Shown here piece after piece: positions 13,554-20,776 of a DNA stretch of 23,376 nucleotides. Position 1 is the first letter of the stretch; every line of letters begins with the position of its first letter. Position numbers and translations under genes: made by a program. The stretch lies in IMG/VR virus record IMGVR_UViG_3300031851_000195, positions 1 to 23,376 of that record. One strand, 5' to 3'. The notes beneath the pieces are model-generated. The model did no database searches and was not told the DNA's origin. It worked only from the letters and a program-made list of their open reading frames with translations. The stretch is from a virus.

Positions 13554-13973
13554 TTAGTCCCCTACTGTCATTGGGTTTGCTGGCTCAAATGTAGATATAG
13601 AACCAAATACTTCTTCTGGGCATTCGTCTGATACTGCTAGAATATCTTTTGGATCAGCTCGTCTAAGTTTTCTAATTTCACCAGTATCAGAATCTTCAAA
13701 GTCAATTCCTCTACTCCAACGACCGTGGTCAATTAATATCCAATCGCCAACTTTGTAGTCGTCTTTGTTTGCTGGTCCTTTAGCATAGACTCTACCCCAA
13801 CGAGCTTTAATCCCTTCGTCTGTTCCATCATCTGATTGAATAATAATTCCACCTGATGTTGTTCTTTCTCCGAAGTTCATATCTTCGATAATAACATTAT
13901 CCTTTATAGGAATAAGTTTACCTTTGATGGCATTTAATTGTTGTACTTTGCCACCGATCTTACTAGTATCCAT
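13554..13973 (-). CDS. groES: GroES-like co-chaperonin
   Basis: This 139-residue protein resembles the GroES/Cpn10 co-chaperonin, the functional counterpart of T4 gp31, which works with host GroEL to fold the capsid protein. The core from about residue 18 shows KLIPIKDNVIIEDM, then the mobile-loop region ERTTSGGIIIQ, followed by a GRVYAKGP strand and YKVGDWILIDHGRW, all in the right order. The family usually has about 95-110 residues; this one has extra N-terminal (16) and C-terminal (about 25) extensions. The start overlaps the upstream stop as TAATG. Confidence 0.85.
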   Translation of the reverse strand: MDTSKIGGKVQQLNAIKGKLIPIKDNVIIEDMNFGERTTSGGIIIQSDDGTDEGIKARWGRVYAKGPANKDDYKVGDWILIDHGRWSRGIDFEDSDTGEIRKLRRADPKDILAVSDECPEEVFGSISTFEPANPMTVGD

Positions 13974-14641
13974 TATACTCTTTTTACTCCGGGCTTATCT
14001 TTTATTTGTTGTGATTCGGTCTTCTCTTTCACAACAGGTTTAGTAGTTTTAACTTTTGCTACCGCTGAAGCTAAACCTCCACGTGGTTGTTCTTTTGGCT
14101 CTTCGCTAACAGCCTGTTCCTCAACCTCGGGGGTACTTTTAACTTCACCTTTATTATAGTTTGATGTGTCATGTCCTAAATCATTTACAACCGATTCTGT
14201 TTGATTGTGATTATCTTCTTCAGGCATTGTCACAGTTGGTTTCTCTGTAGATTGTACTTCCTGGGCTGTTGAAGCCAATGCTGATGCTAGTTCATTACTT
14301 GAGATAAAATCATCTGGATTTTCATCATCTAGTTCTGAAAGAATAGGATCATTGCTTACTGCTGTTTTTACATCTACTGAATCTGCTTGAGGAACTTCGG
14401 GAGCCTGTTCTGGAACACCATCAGGTATTGGGCGATCTTCTGGAATAGTGCCATTGTGAATTCTGTAATAGTCTGCCATTACTTCTTCACGTGATTTAAC
14501 TACAGCGCCACCTTCACCTAATTTGTCTCCACGAGCATTTACACCCATGTTACCCACAGCAATTACCTCTTCGCCTTTAAGAGATAGAGTGTCAAAGTCA
14601 ATCCTTTTACCACTCGCTGTTTTGTATTCTCTTTTTGCCAT
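13973..14641 (-). CDS. Protein with ordered N-terminus and long disordered tail
   Basis: This 222-residue protein starts at ATG 14641 with AGGAG 7 nt upstream. The first 65 residues (including AVGNMGVNARGDKLGEGGAV) look ordered and are of a type I associate with conserved hypothetical proteins of T4-like marine phages. The remaining 150 are rich in Glu, Pro, Ser, Thr and Gln and must be largely disordered, ending in a basic patch (VKEKTESQQIKDKPGVKRV). Its placement directly before the GroES-like gene raises the possibility of a role in folding or capsid assembly, for example as a scaffold-like protein. I have no direct evidence. Confidence 0.78.
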   Translation of the reverse strand: MAKREYKTASGKRIDFDTLSLKGEEVIAVGNMGVNARGDKLGEGGAVVKSREEVMADYYRIHNGTIPEDRPIPDGVPEQAPEVPQADSVDVKTAVSNDPILSELDDENPDDFISSNELASALASTAQEVQSTEKPTVTMPEEDNHNQTESVVNDLGHDTSNYNKGEVKSTPEVEEQAVSEEPKEQPRGGLASAVAKVKTTKPVVKEKTESQQIKDKPGVKRV

Positions 14642-14669
14642 GTTTTTCTCCTAGTTATATATGTATATA

Positions 14670-15179
14670 TTATCTTAAGAATTCTGAGAAGTCTAAACTG
14701 TAATACATAGGATTAATTCTATTAATACCAATCTTATATAATACGAAACTACTTACACTAGATCCTCTGCCAACTCCCCAAACTACGTTATGTTTCTTCA
14801 TAATTTGAACAAGATAATACATAAAATTTAATAAAGGCATTAAGCCTCTGTCTTGATAAGCCATTAACTCTTTTCCAGCTCTTTGTAACTCAGCATCTTC
14901 ATTACATTGTTCTAATACCCATTTGGCTATGTCAAAGTCTATATATTCTTTAGGCATAAACCAATCTTGCTGTCTAGCTTTATCAAATTCTTCTATGCTT
15001 TCTTCTAAGTCAGTATACTGTTTTATATTTGGTAAGTCACTATATAAATCACTTACTGCTTTGTTAAATTTAGTAGGATCTTTTAACAATAGATCTTCTA
15101 GCGATACCTTTGGTTTCTTATACACCAAACGTACAGCTTCGTCTTCTGTAAAATATACTCTACCAAACTTGTCTTTCAT
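14670..15179 (-). CDS. Orphan DnaE-like fragment (C-family polymerase palm with GRGS motif)
   Basis: This 169-residue protein resembles the start of the palm of bacterial DNA polymerase III alpha (DnaE, C-family). Near the end GVGRGSSVSSFVLYKIG corresponds to DnaE's PGRGSGAGSLVAY motif, which binds the triphosphate; the preceding helix (LMPLLNFMYYLVQIMKKHNV) and following NPMYYSLDFSEFLR also align with DnaE's order of elements. It stops before the two aspartates (DFD) of the active site, so it cannot be a polymerase alone. I chose ATG 15179, immediately after a strong promoter, over GTG 15224, because the promoter lies within the longer frame. There is no ribosome binding site. Confidence 0.7.
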   Translation of the reverse strand: MKDKFGRVYFTEDEAVRLVYKKPKVSLEDLLLKDPTKFNKAVSDLYSDLPNIKQYTDLEESIEEFDKARQQDWFMPKEYIDFDIAKWVLEQCNEDAELQRAGKELMAYQDRGLMPLLNFMYYLVQIMKKHNVVWGVGRGSSVSSFVLYKIGINRINPMYYSLDFSEFLR

Positions 15180-15185
15180 GCTATT

Positions 15186-15214
15186 ATTATACTGTATTTC
15201 CACGTTAATGTCAA
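15186..15214 (-). promoter_or_regulatory. Sigma70-type promoter for the DnaE-like fragment
   Basis: The minus strand has consensus TTGACA (15214-15209), a 17-nt spacer and TATAAT (15191-15186), the best sigma70 match in the window. The ATG at 15179 follows the -10 box after six bases, so the expected +1 is its A. Confidence 0.85.
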
Positions 15215-15879
15215 TCTTTTCCACCCGGAATAACTTTTGGTTGCCATCTCCAAGGTCCTTTAATTACTTTTTTGGCTAACTTGGATACTTTTTCGTCTAT
15301 TGGGTTTTCTTTGGCTTCCCAACCTAATCCAATGTCATTCCAATTAAATGTTCCATCATACCATTCTACTTTTTGGTTTTCTTTATTCTTTGTTACTTTA
15401 TCGTATGTTGCTAAATCTGGTCTAAACCACCAAGGGTCTAAAAAATCATACTGCTTAAACCATTTAGATCTTTCAAACATTAACAACGGTTGGTCGTCTT
15501 CATACACATAAGAAACATGGTCGCCTACATCACTTGAAACTTCTATTGCTTTTATTTCAAAAATGCCTTCACATATTGATTCAAGTTTACAAAATAAAGC
15601 AATAGCTACAGCTTGATCAAACACATGAGTAGGAAGTTCTATTAAATTTAAAGCAGGAAATTGTTTCCTAATACTAGTTTTTCTTTTTGATTTATAATCT
15701 ATAAAAGCAGAATTATGTAATAAGAAATCAGTAAAGAATTTAACACGTTCAAAGGCTACGTTTTGTTTTAGTAAGTTATTAGATTTAATTAATATGTGTA
15801 ACCTAATATCATAATTATTAGGCAGTATAGTTTTATCACTGATTACAGTTGATGTAAATTCTCTTGTCCAGTTAATCAT
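15211..15879 (-). CDS. Unidentified protein
   Basis: This encodes about 222 residues if the ATG at 15879 is used; ATG 15894 is another option, and earlier in-frame codons overlap the preceding gene heavily. The start MINWTREF overlaps the previous stop by 8 nt. No family is recognised. The C-terminal 60 residues are rich in Trp and aromatic residues (WFKQYDFLDPWWFRPD; GTFNWNDIGLGWEA; GPWRWQPKVIPGG), unlike the rest. It lies in the mazG-rpiB operon, directly before the promoter of the DnaE-like fragment, whose -35 box overlaps its last codons. Confidence 0.75.
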   Translation of the reverse strand: MINWTREFTSTVISDKTILPNNYDIRLHILIKSNNLLKQNVAFERVKFFTDFLLHNSAFIDYKSKRKTSIRKQFPALNLIELPTHVFDQAVAIALFCKLESICEGIFEIKAIEVSSDVGDHVSYVYEDDQPLLMFERSKWFKQYDFLDPWWFRPDLATYDKVTKNKENQKVEWYDGTFNWNDIGLGWEAKENPIDEKVSKLAKKVIKGPWRWQPKVIPGGKD

Positions 15880-16141
15880 TTTCGCCAATGTCATAAGGGT
15901 CCATGTTTTCCGGATCTTTTCTACTTTTTGGCTTGTCTTTGTCGTCTGGTTTCTTTGTAAGATCCCGGCTTCTTTTAGATAGTTCTTCTGATGTTTCAAC
16001 TAGCATATTACGAACTTGGTCTATTACTTCTTGTCTACCAAACTGAGTCGCTTCAGCCAACCTAGCATGAAGTTTGCTCATACGTTTTGTTAAATCGTCT
16101 ATACTTAAATCTGTTAAGTTTGGTGATAAAGGGTTAAACAT
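15872..16141 (-). CDS. Small helical protein
   Basis: This is an 89-residue protein made of a helical N-terminal 60 residues (DDLTKRMSKLHARLAEATQF) and a very charged disordered tail (KPDDKDKPKSRKDPENMDPYD). The ATG at 16141 overlaps the kinase-like gene by 8 nt; AGGAAAAG serves as a ribosome binding site. No family can be named. Its pattern, a short coiled-coil-forming helix pair and acidic/basic tail, suits an oligomeric adaptor. Confidence 0.75.
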   Translation of the reverse strand: MFNPLSPNLTDLSIDDLTKRMSKLHARLAEATQFGRQEVIDQVRNMLVETSEELSKRSRDLTKKPDDKDKPKSRKDPENMDPYDIGEND

Positions 16142-16679
16142 TTACTTTTCCTATTTTATTAAAACCTATTTCTCTACATACATTATTTAAGCCTTGATCT
16201 AGTGTATCATAGCCATTAACGATATTCCAAGAATCAGGATCAATTATTTTAAAACTAAAATCTTCTAACACTAATACATTCCATGTTTCTAAATCACAAT
16301 GGCACCAAAACTGATTGTCTGGCAAACTTTTACTAAACTCTAATCCATCATTCCAACAAGTAGTTAATGTCTTTAACAAGTTTATTCCATGTTCTTTAGT
16401 AAATGGAACGTCTTGTAGTATTGTTTTATGATCGACCCATTGTGCTACTGTGCCATAGTTAGGTATGTATTCCATAGAATAATAATCATCACCTATCTCT
16501 TCTACTCTAAGGTATTTGTTATTTTGCTGTTGAAAACGTCTGTAACAATCGTACCATTCAAGTGATGGTTTACGTTGTAATAACTTCTTAACCATAACGT
16601 TTTTATTAGCATCATACCTTACTAGCGACACATTGTCGTTCTTAAATATTTCATCAGGCTGTGGCTTAACTATATCCAA
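16134..16679 (-). CDS. Small protein with protein-kinase/APH-like catalytic motifs
   Basis: This 181-residue protein shows the core of the kinase-like fold (aminoglycoside phosphotransferase and protein kinase group). HCDLETWNVL (127-136) matches the catalytic loop HxDxxxxN with Asp129 and Asn134; IIDPDSW (145-151) matches the metal-binding D of DFG/IDxD at Asp147; VMVKKLL (28-34) provides the N-lobe lysine; and MEYI (69-72) is a hinge-like strand. No glycine-rich loop is evident, and it is shorter than typical kinases. The start is TTG 16679, overlapping rpiB by 14 nt, so expression is coupled. The substrate is unknown: a small molecule, sugar, lipid or protein is possible. Confidence 0.72.
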   Translation of the reverse strand: MDIVKPQPDEIFKNDNVSLVRYDANKNVMVKKLLQRKPSLEWYDCYRRFQQQNNKYLRVEEIGDDYYSMEYIPNYGTVAQWVDHKTILQDVPFTKEHGINLLKTLTTCWNDGLEFSKSLPDNQFWCHCDLETWNVLVLEDFSFKIIDPDSWNIVNGYDTLDQGLNNVCREIGFNKIGKVNV

Positions 16680-17148
16680 ACTTCTTTAACCTTTTAGTAT
16701 GTCGCCCGCCTTCAAACTCAGTAGTTAGAAATGCTTCTACTATTTTGTTTACTTGTCTAGGACTTGTAAAGTCAGCACCTAAACAAAGAACATTAGCGTT
16801 GTTATGTAGCCTTGCCATCTTAGCTTCTTGTGGCGACCTTACTGTAACGGCTCTAACAAATGGATGTCTATTAGCGGCCATACATACACCAAAGCCCGAA
16901 CCACAAATTAAAATAGCTCTATTAAATGTGGCCCAACCTGCTGATTTTTTATCAGGTGTTTCTAATTCTTTAGTTATAGACTGAACTATGTCAGGATAGT
17001 CTACTTTTTGTTTATGATCATGTGGACCAGCATCTAAAAAAGTTGTGATATTAAATTTTACATCTTTGTCAATTGGTGTTAGATACTCTGTAATTTTATC
17101 TTTAAGTTCGTATCCTCTGTGATCAGAACCAATTATTAGGTCAATCAT
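16666..17148 (-). CDS. rpiB: Ribose-5-phosphate isomerase B
   Basis: This 160-residue protein belongs to the RpiB/LacAB family, which interconverts ribose 5-phosphate and ribulose 5-phosphate in the pentose phosphate pathway. The motifs are GSDHRGYELK (7-16), DYPD (50-53), the anion-hole region with the catalytic cysteine ICGSGFGVCMAANR (81-94, Cys82), and ARLHNNANVLCLG (112-124) with His115. All catalytic positions appear intact. Compared with bacterial enzymes there is an insertion of about 10-15 residues between 53 and 78. It would supply ribose for nucleotide synthesis. The ATG overlaps the mazG stop as ATGA, so the two are coupled. Confidence 0.92.
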   Translation of the reverse strand: MIDLIIGSDHRGYELKDKITEYLTPIDKDVKFNITTFLDAGPHDHKQKVDYPDIVQSITKELETPDKKSAGWATFNRAILICGSGFGVCMAANRHPFVRAVTVRSPQEAKMARLHNNANVLCLGADFTSPRQVNKIVEAFLTTEFEGGRHTKRLKKFGYS

Positions 17149-17549
17149 AAATCGCCTTGCTTTCTGTTCTCGCTATAATGAACATCAAACTCGCCACCGG
17201 GGTAGCGACTTTTTAATTTGTTTACATTCTCTTCTATTACTTCATTAGGGTCCAAGCCCAATGCCCTGCAAGAATTAATCCAATACCACATAATATCACC
17301 AAGTTCTCGTTTACAATGAAAGACAGTTTCATTATCCAATGGTTTACCTTGAAATACACATTTTTTAACAATTTCACTGAACTCTCCTCCTTCACTTGCT
17401 AATCCAATAGCACCTGTTAGAAGTAATGCCATATTGTTTCCGGTAGTAGCTTCTAAAACTTTTAGGTGTGTTGTTAAAGCGTTTGTGTTACCTGACTCTT
17501 TGCTAGTAACTTCTTTAACAAAATCTGAATAGTTGTTTAAAATAGTCAT
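17145..17549 (-). CDS. mazG: MazG-like nucleotide pyrophosphohydrolase
   Basis: This 134-residue protein resembles the MazG superfamily, whose members remove pyrophosphate from nucleoside triphosphates and, in phages, have been proposed to alter (p)ppGpp or recycle nucleotides. The metal-binding pattern EX2E...EX2D is visible as ASEGGEFSE (Glu53, Glu56) and KRELGDIMWYW (Glu82, Asp85). The single-domain length is typical of phage MazG. Translation starts at ATG 17549 with GGAGAG 6 nt upstream; a sigma70-type promoter precedes it. It is the first gene of the metabolic operon with rpiB. Confidence 0.9.
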   Translation of the reverse strand: MTILNNYSDFVKEVTSKESGNTNALTTHLKVLEATTGNNMALLLTGAIGLASEGGEFSEIVKKCVFQGKPLDNETVFHCKRELGDIMWYWINSCRALGLDPNEVIEENVNKLKSRYPGGEFDVHYSENRKQGDL

Positions 17550-17583
17550 TCATCTCTCCATGCTCTTTTATAATATAGTTTAT

Positions 17584-17613
17584 ATTATAACAGATTCGGA
17601 GGACCGAAGTCAA
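17584..17613 (-). promoter_or_regulatory. Sigma70-type promoter for the mazG-rpiB operon
   Basis: The minus strand has TTGACT (17613-17608), an 18-nt spacer and TATAAT (17589-17584), with a leader of about 28 nt to the ATG at 17549. The spacer contains TCCTCC, as in the promoter at 10223-10250. Confidence 0.8.
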
Positions 17614-17636
17614 GTAAAAATTTTCAATTAATTGGA

Positions 17637-18398
17637 TTAAGAACTTGCGGCTAGTGTGGCTTTTTTCCAAATGTTAGCCGAACCATCATAGTCGTTCGTA
17701 CATACATATATAGCATTGGCGTTAATGGCTATCATTCCAGCTTTGTCGCCTGCTGAACCTACGCCTGTTTTGGCAGAGGATGCCAAACCAATTTGGAAAG
17801 TATCACCGTGTACTTTATTTGGAGATCTATTTAAGTCTTCAATAGCAATACTTGTTCCGCTATCGTATGATGAAAACTTAAATCTATATTTGCCTGTTGT
17901 AGCAAATGAAATTTTTCTAGTTGAGCTGTTATAATCAGCTAGTTCACTAACGCCAATTGTACAAGTTGTAGGTAATTCTACTTTATGTCCTGTACTTGCT
18001 ACGTTAATTTCAACTGTAACGTGGCCTATTTTGCCACTTGCTGGAAAGTTAGAAAATGCTAAAGCAATATCGCCACTTGTTTGAACTGTTTGGAAGTGAC
18101 TAGCTGAGAAATCAATTGCTACTGATCCTGAATTAGTACCTTTGTCTACTTTAGTTTCGGAGATGTCTTTAAGTTCAAAATCTTCTAGTATAGCACCAGC
18201 ACCATCATTTGATAGTGTTGTACCAGTCAAAGCACTTTTAAATATGCCTTTTGCTTGTATATCTTCAATTTCTGTTTTAGCTGACGTTAAGTTCGTCTTG
18301 ATATTATTAAAATTATCTCTAAAGCCCTGTGAATCATTGTCTTGCCCAGCTACTGGGAAAGTTACGCTGATATTGTTTGGGTTAATACTACTTGCCAT
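17637..18398 (-). CDS. Tail-fibre-type structural protein
   Basis: This 253-residue protein is of phage fibre/adhesin type. The N-terminal region (INPNNISVTFPVAGQDNDSQ and GFRDNFNNIKTNL, about 5-37) is like virion-attachment ends of marine phage fibres. The middle (about 40-180) is beta-rich, Ser/Thr/Gly-rich repeats. The last 45 residues (DKAGMIAINANAIYVCTNDY and DGSANIWKKATL) match the C-terminus of the fibre at 20777-22576, so the two share a tip module. The ATG at 18398 has GGAG about 10 nt upstream, with a late-type motif before it. It would bind host surface or sit at the baseplate. Confidence 0.82.
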   Translation of the reverse strand: MASSINPNNISVTFPVAGQDNDSQGFRDNFNNIKTNLTSAKTEIEDIQAKGIFKSALTGTTLSNDGAGAILEDFELKDISETKVDKGTNSGSVAIDFSASHFQTVQTSGDIALAFSNFPASGKIGHVTVEINVASTGHKVELPTTCTIGVSELADYNSSTRKISFATTGKYRFKFSSYDSGTSIAIEDLNRSPNKVHGDTFQIGLASSAKTGVGSAGDKAGMIAINANAIYVCTNDYDGSANIWKKATLAASS

Positions 18399-18418
18399 TT
18401 TCTATTCTCCGTATACTG

Positions 18419-18426
18419 TATTTAGT
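18419..18426 (-). promoter_or_regulatory. Late-type promoter motif ACTAAATA for the 18398 fibre gene
   Basis: The minus strand ACTAAATACAGTATA lies just before GGAG. Its TAA is also the stop codon of the preceding large gene (18424-18422). Confidence 0.55.
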
Positions 18427-20743
18427 TCGGTGTGTCCATAATTGTTTCTCTCGGGAACTTCAAATATTGATCACCTTCGTTCCAAGATTGCTCACGTTTG
18501 TCAACATTACCAAAAAAGCTGGTATATGAGCCCTCAAATGTGGTAGAATCATTATCATATGTAGTTTCTGGTGTCTTATTCCACGTTTGAGTAGCCTTAT
18601 TAAAGTTTTTACTTCTACTGTTATCCCAAAGTAGCCTATCTACTGTAAATGTATTCTTTCTTAGATCAACTCTAGTATCATTGTCTAAATAATACTTAAT
18701 TTGTGCTGACTTTCCAGGTTTAGCATAACATAATACTACTGCTGGAACATAGCCTAAAACATCACCTTGTGTTTGAGCTGTTCTCATCCATAATGGCAAT
18801 ACCCTACTATCTAATTGTCCTACACCTGTTATAAAGGCTTGTCTCATAATTTCAAGCCCACTAGGATAAAGGTTAGTTTTGTTTTTAACATCACCTGTAA
18901 TTAAATTAGTGTTACCTTTAGTTATCTCATCAACTGTTAATGCTGAATTATAATTGGATATAGTTGTAGCTGAGTTGGCCTTAATTGCTACGTTGCCAGG
19001 AATCATTTTACCAGTTGTTGAACTGTATTCTGTATTCCTATCTACTATCTCAGAATATACTACTTCGTATACTACTTCGTTAGTATCTGGGTCTATAGCT
19101 TTGGCTGTCTTTAAAGGACCAAAGTTAAAATCTACTTTGTAAAAATTCTTCTGTAATACTTTCATATATTCAGCACTTACTTTTGGATTTAATCCATGTG
19201 CTAATAACATTTTTGGATCACGTTGTATTCCAAAGAAAGGATCGTTTGGTCTATAAACAAAATCATGAGGTATGTTATCAGAATTATTAACAATCTCTAA
19301 CCATTTAGCACGTTCTGTTTTGCTTGATTGGTTAACCAAGTAAATGTTTTCGTATGGTTTATAGTTTTCATTTCTAACTAATATTGTAAATTCTCTTTCA
19401 GCTCTAATACTACCCGCCGCGTTAATTGCCTGAATAGTTACCTTAAATCCTTTGTCCCAAGTTGTTGCTTTTTTATCGTATGTAGTTGAATTATTATCGT
19501 TTGAGAAACTAGCAAAACTAGGAACACCTGATATAGTTCCATCTGTTTCTAGTTGTAAGCCTTGAGGTAATCCACTGTTAACGCCTGACTTAATTTTGTA
19601 TGTAAATGATTCCAATTGATTACTAACTGCTTCAACATAAAGTCTACTAGCTTCACCACTTATAACTGTTCCTAACGTTGCTGGAGTAGTCCAAGTAGGT
19701 GTAATGTTACTGTCAATAACAAGATTAAGTGTAAATTCTTTTTCTGAAAAGTATTCTGGGAAACTTTGTTTTGTAACTCTTACTTTAAATTTATATGTCT
19801 TTTTAATATCAGTAATAGCAGGTAAGTTTCCTGTTATCCAACCTGATGTTGAATCTAATGACATACCTGGAGGTAATGCCCCGTCACTAATACTATAAGT
19901 TATAATACTGTCATCAAAATCAAAACCTTCTACTTTTAAGAACCATGAGTTACTGTGTATCACATTGTCAAATGTTAAAGTTTTGTTTTTTATAACAGGA
20001 GGATGTCTTTCTGCAGAGTCTGCCGTAAACAATGTACTAGAAGTTTTTATAGCGTCATATGAAGCTCTAAGGTTAGTTGTAGCTACCACATCAATAAAGA
20101 ATTTTCTAATTGCTGTGTCTTTGCTATCTGTTACTTCTACTGTAAATTCATATGCTTTACTAATAAAGTTGTTAGTAAAGTCCCAAGCATATTGATCATA
20201 AAATGTTTCATCGTAACCTGCTGTTGGTGACCCTGGAGTTTTATAAGGTGTAACAAACCCTGTAATTTTACCTGATGAATCCATTGATATACCAGGAGGT
20301 AGTTCACCACCTATTTGTTTAAAAGTGTATGTGTCATCTGGGTCTGGATCAAATGCTTGAAGCTGTAAGTTTACTTCACTACCGTCTATAACTGTTGCTA
20401 TCTTACCTGCTGAAGTTGTAAACACAGGAGCATCTTGTCCTGTTACTATCAACGTAAATGTTCTATCATTTACAATACCATCTGCTGTGGCTCTAATAGC
20501 AAACGTACTTAAAACATCTTGGCCTACTTCACTAGGAATACCTGCTACATCTACTTTAGTAGTTGGTTGTCCTTCTAGTACACCATCTCTTCTTATGATG
20601 ATTCCTTGTGGTAGTTTACCAGCAATAAGAGTGTATACGATATCAGAACCGCCTGCTGTTGCTACAACGGGTAGATTATAATATTCGTTTTCTTGGATTG
20701 TACCAAGACTTCCTGCGGGTGTTGTCCATACGGGTCTACTCAT
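18422..20743 (-). CDS. Large virion adhesin with four putative Ig-like repeats
   Basis: This 773-residue protein is a structural protein. Four copies of a He_PIG-like (putative immunoglobulin-like) module are seen, each with the signature LP-P/Q-G followed by a DG/SG-I-xG turn: GKLPQGIIIRRDGVLEGQPT, then ELPPGISMDSSGKITGFV, then ALPPGMSLDSTSGWITGNL, then GLPQGLQLETDGTISGVPS (roughly residues 42, 148, 293 and 395). The C-terminal 300 residues from about 470 form a different, aromatic- and Asn-rich domain with MLLAHGLNPKV and repeated TTYDNDSTTF/TTWD-type turns. The start at MSRPVWTTPAG is typical of this kind of marine phage protein. No Shine-Dalgarno sequence is present; GATAAATA lies five bases before ATG. 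Confidence 0.85.
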   Translation of the reverse strand: MSRPVWTTPAGSLGTIQENEYYNLPVVATAGGSDIVYTLIAGKLPQGIIIRRDGVLEGQPTTKVDVAGIPSEVGQDVLSTFAIRATADGIVNDRTFTLIVTGQDAPVFTTSAGKIATVIDGSEVNLQLQAFDPDPDDTYTFKQIGGELPPGISMDSSGKITGFVTPYKTPGSPTAGYDETFYDQYAWDFTNNFISKAYEFTVEVTDSKDTAIRKFFIDVVATTNLRASYDAIKTSSTLFTADSAERHPPVIKNKTLTFDNVIHSNSWFLKVEGFDFDDSIITYSISDGALPPGMSLDSTSGWITGNLPAITDIKKTYKFKVRVTKQSFPEYFSEKEFTLNLVIDSNITPTWTTPATLGTVISGEASRLYVEAVSNQLESFTYKIKSGVNSGLPQGLQLETDGTISGVPSFASFSNDNNSTTYDKKATTWDKGFKVTIQAINAAGSIRAEREFTILVRNENYKPYENIYLVNQSSKTERAKWLEIVNNSDNIPHDFVYRPNDPFFGIQRDPKMLLAHGLNPKVSAEYMKVLQKNFYKVDFNFGPLKTAKAIDPDTNEVVYEVVYSEIVDRNTEYSSTTGKMIPGNVAIKANSATTISNYNSALTVDEITKGNTNLITGDVKNKTNLYPSGLEIMRQAFITGVGQLDSRVLPLWMRTAQTQGDVLGYVPAVVLCYAKPGKSAQIKYYLDNDTRVDLRKNTFTVDRLLWDNSRSKNFNKATQTWNKTPETTYDNDSTTFEGSYTSFFGNVDKREQSWNEGDQYLKFPRETIMDTPN

Positions 20744-20748
20744 ACAAG

Positions 20749-20756
20749 TATTTATC
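20749..20756 (-). promoter_or_regulatory. Late-type promoter motif GATAAATA placed for a leaderless start
   Basis: The minus strand reads GATAAATA-CTTGT-ATG, so with T4 late spacing the +1 base is the A of ATG 20743. It lies in the 33-nt gap after the upstream fibre gene and matches seven of eight bases of TATAAATA. Confidence 0.55.
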
Positions 20757-20776
20757 TAGTTTAAGGGTTTGGATTA

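Noticed and set aside
15880-15999. Long N-terminal extension of the unknown protein before 15879
   Set aside because: It would overlap the preceding gene by about 120 nt in another frame, with basic, shadow-like composition.
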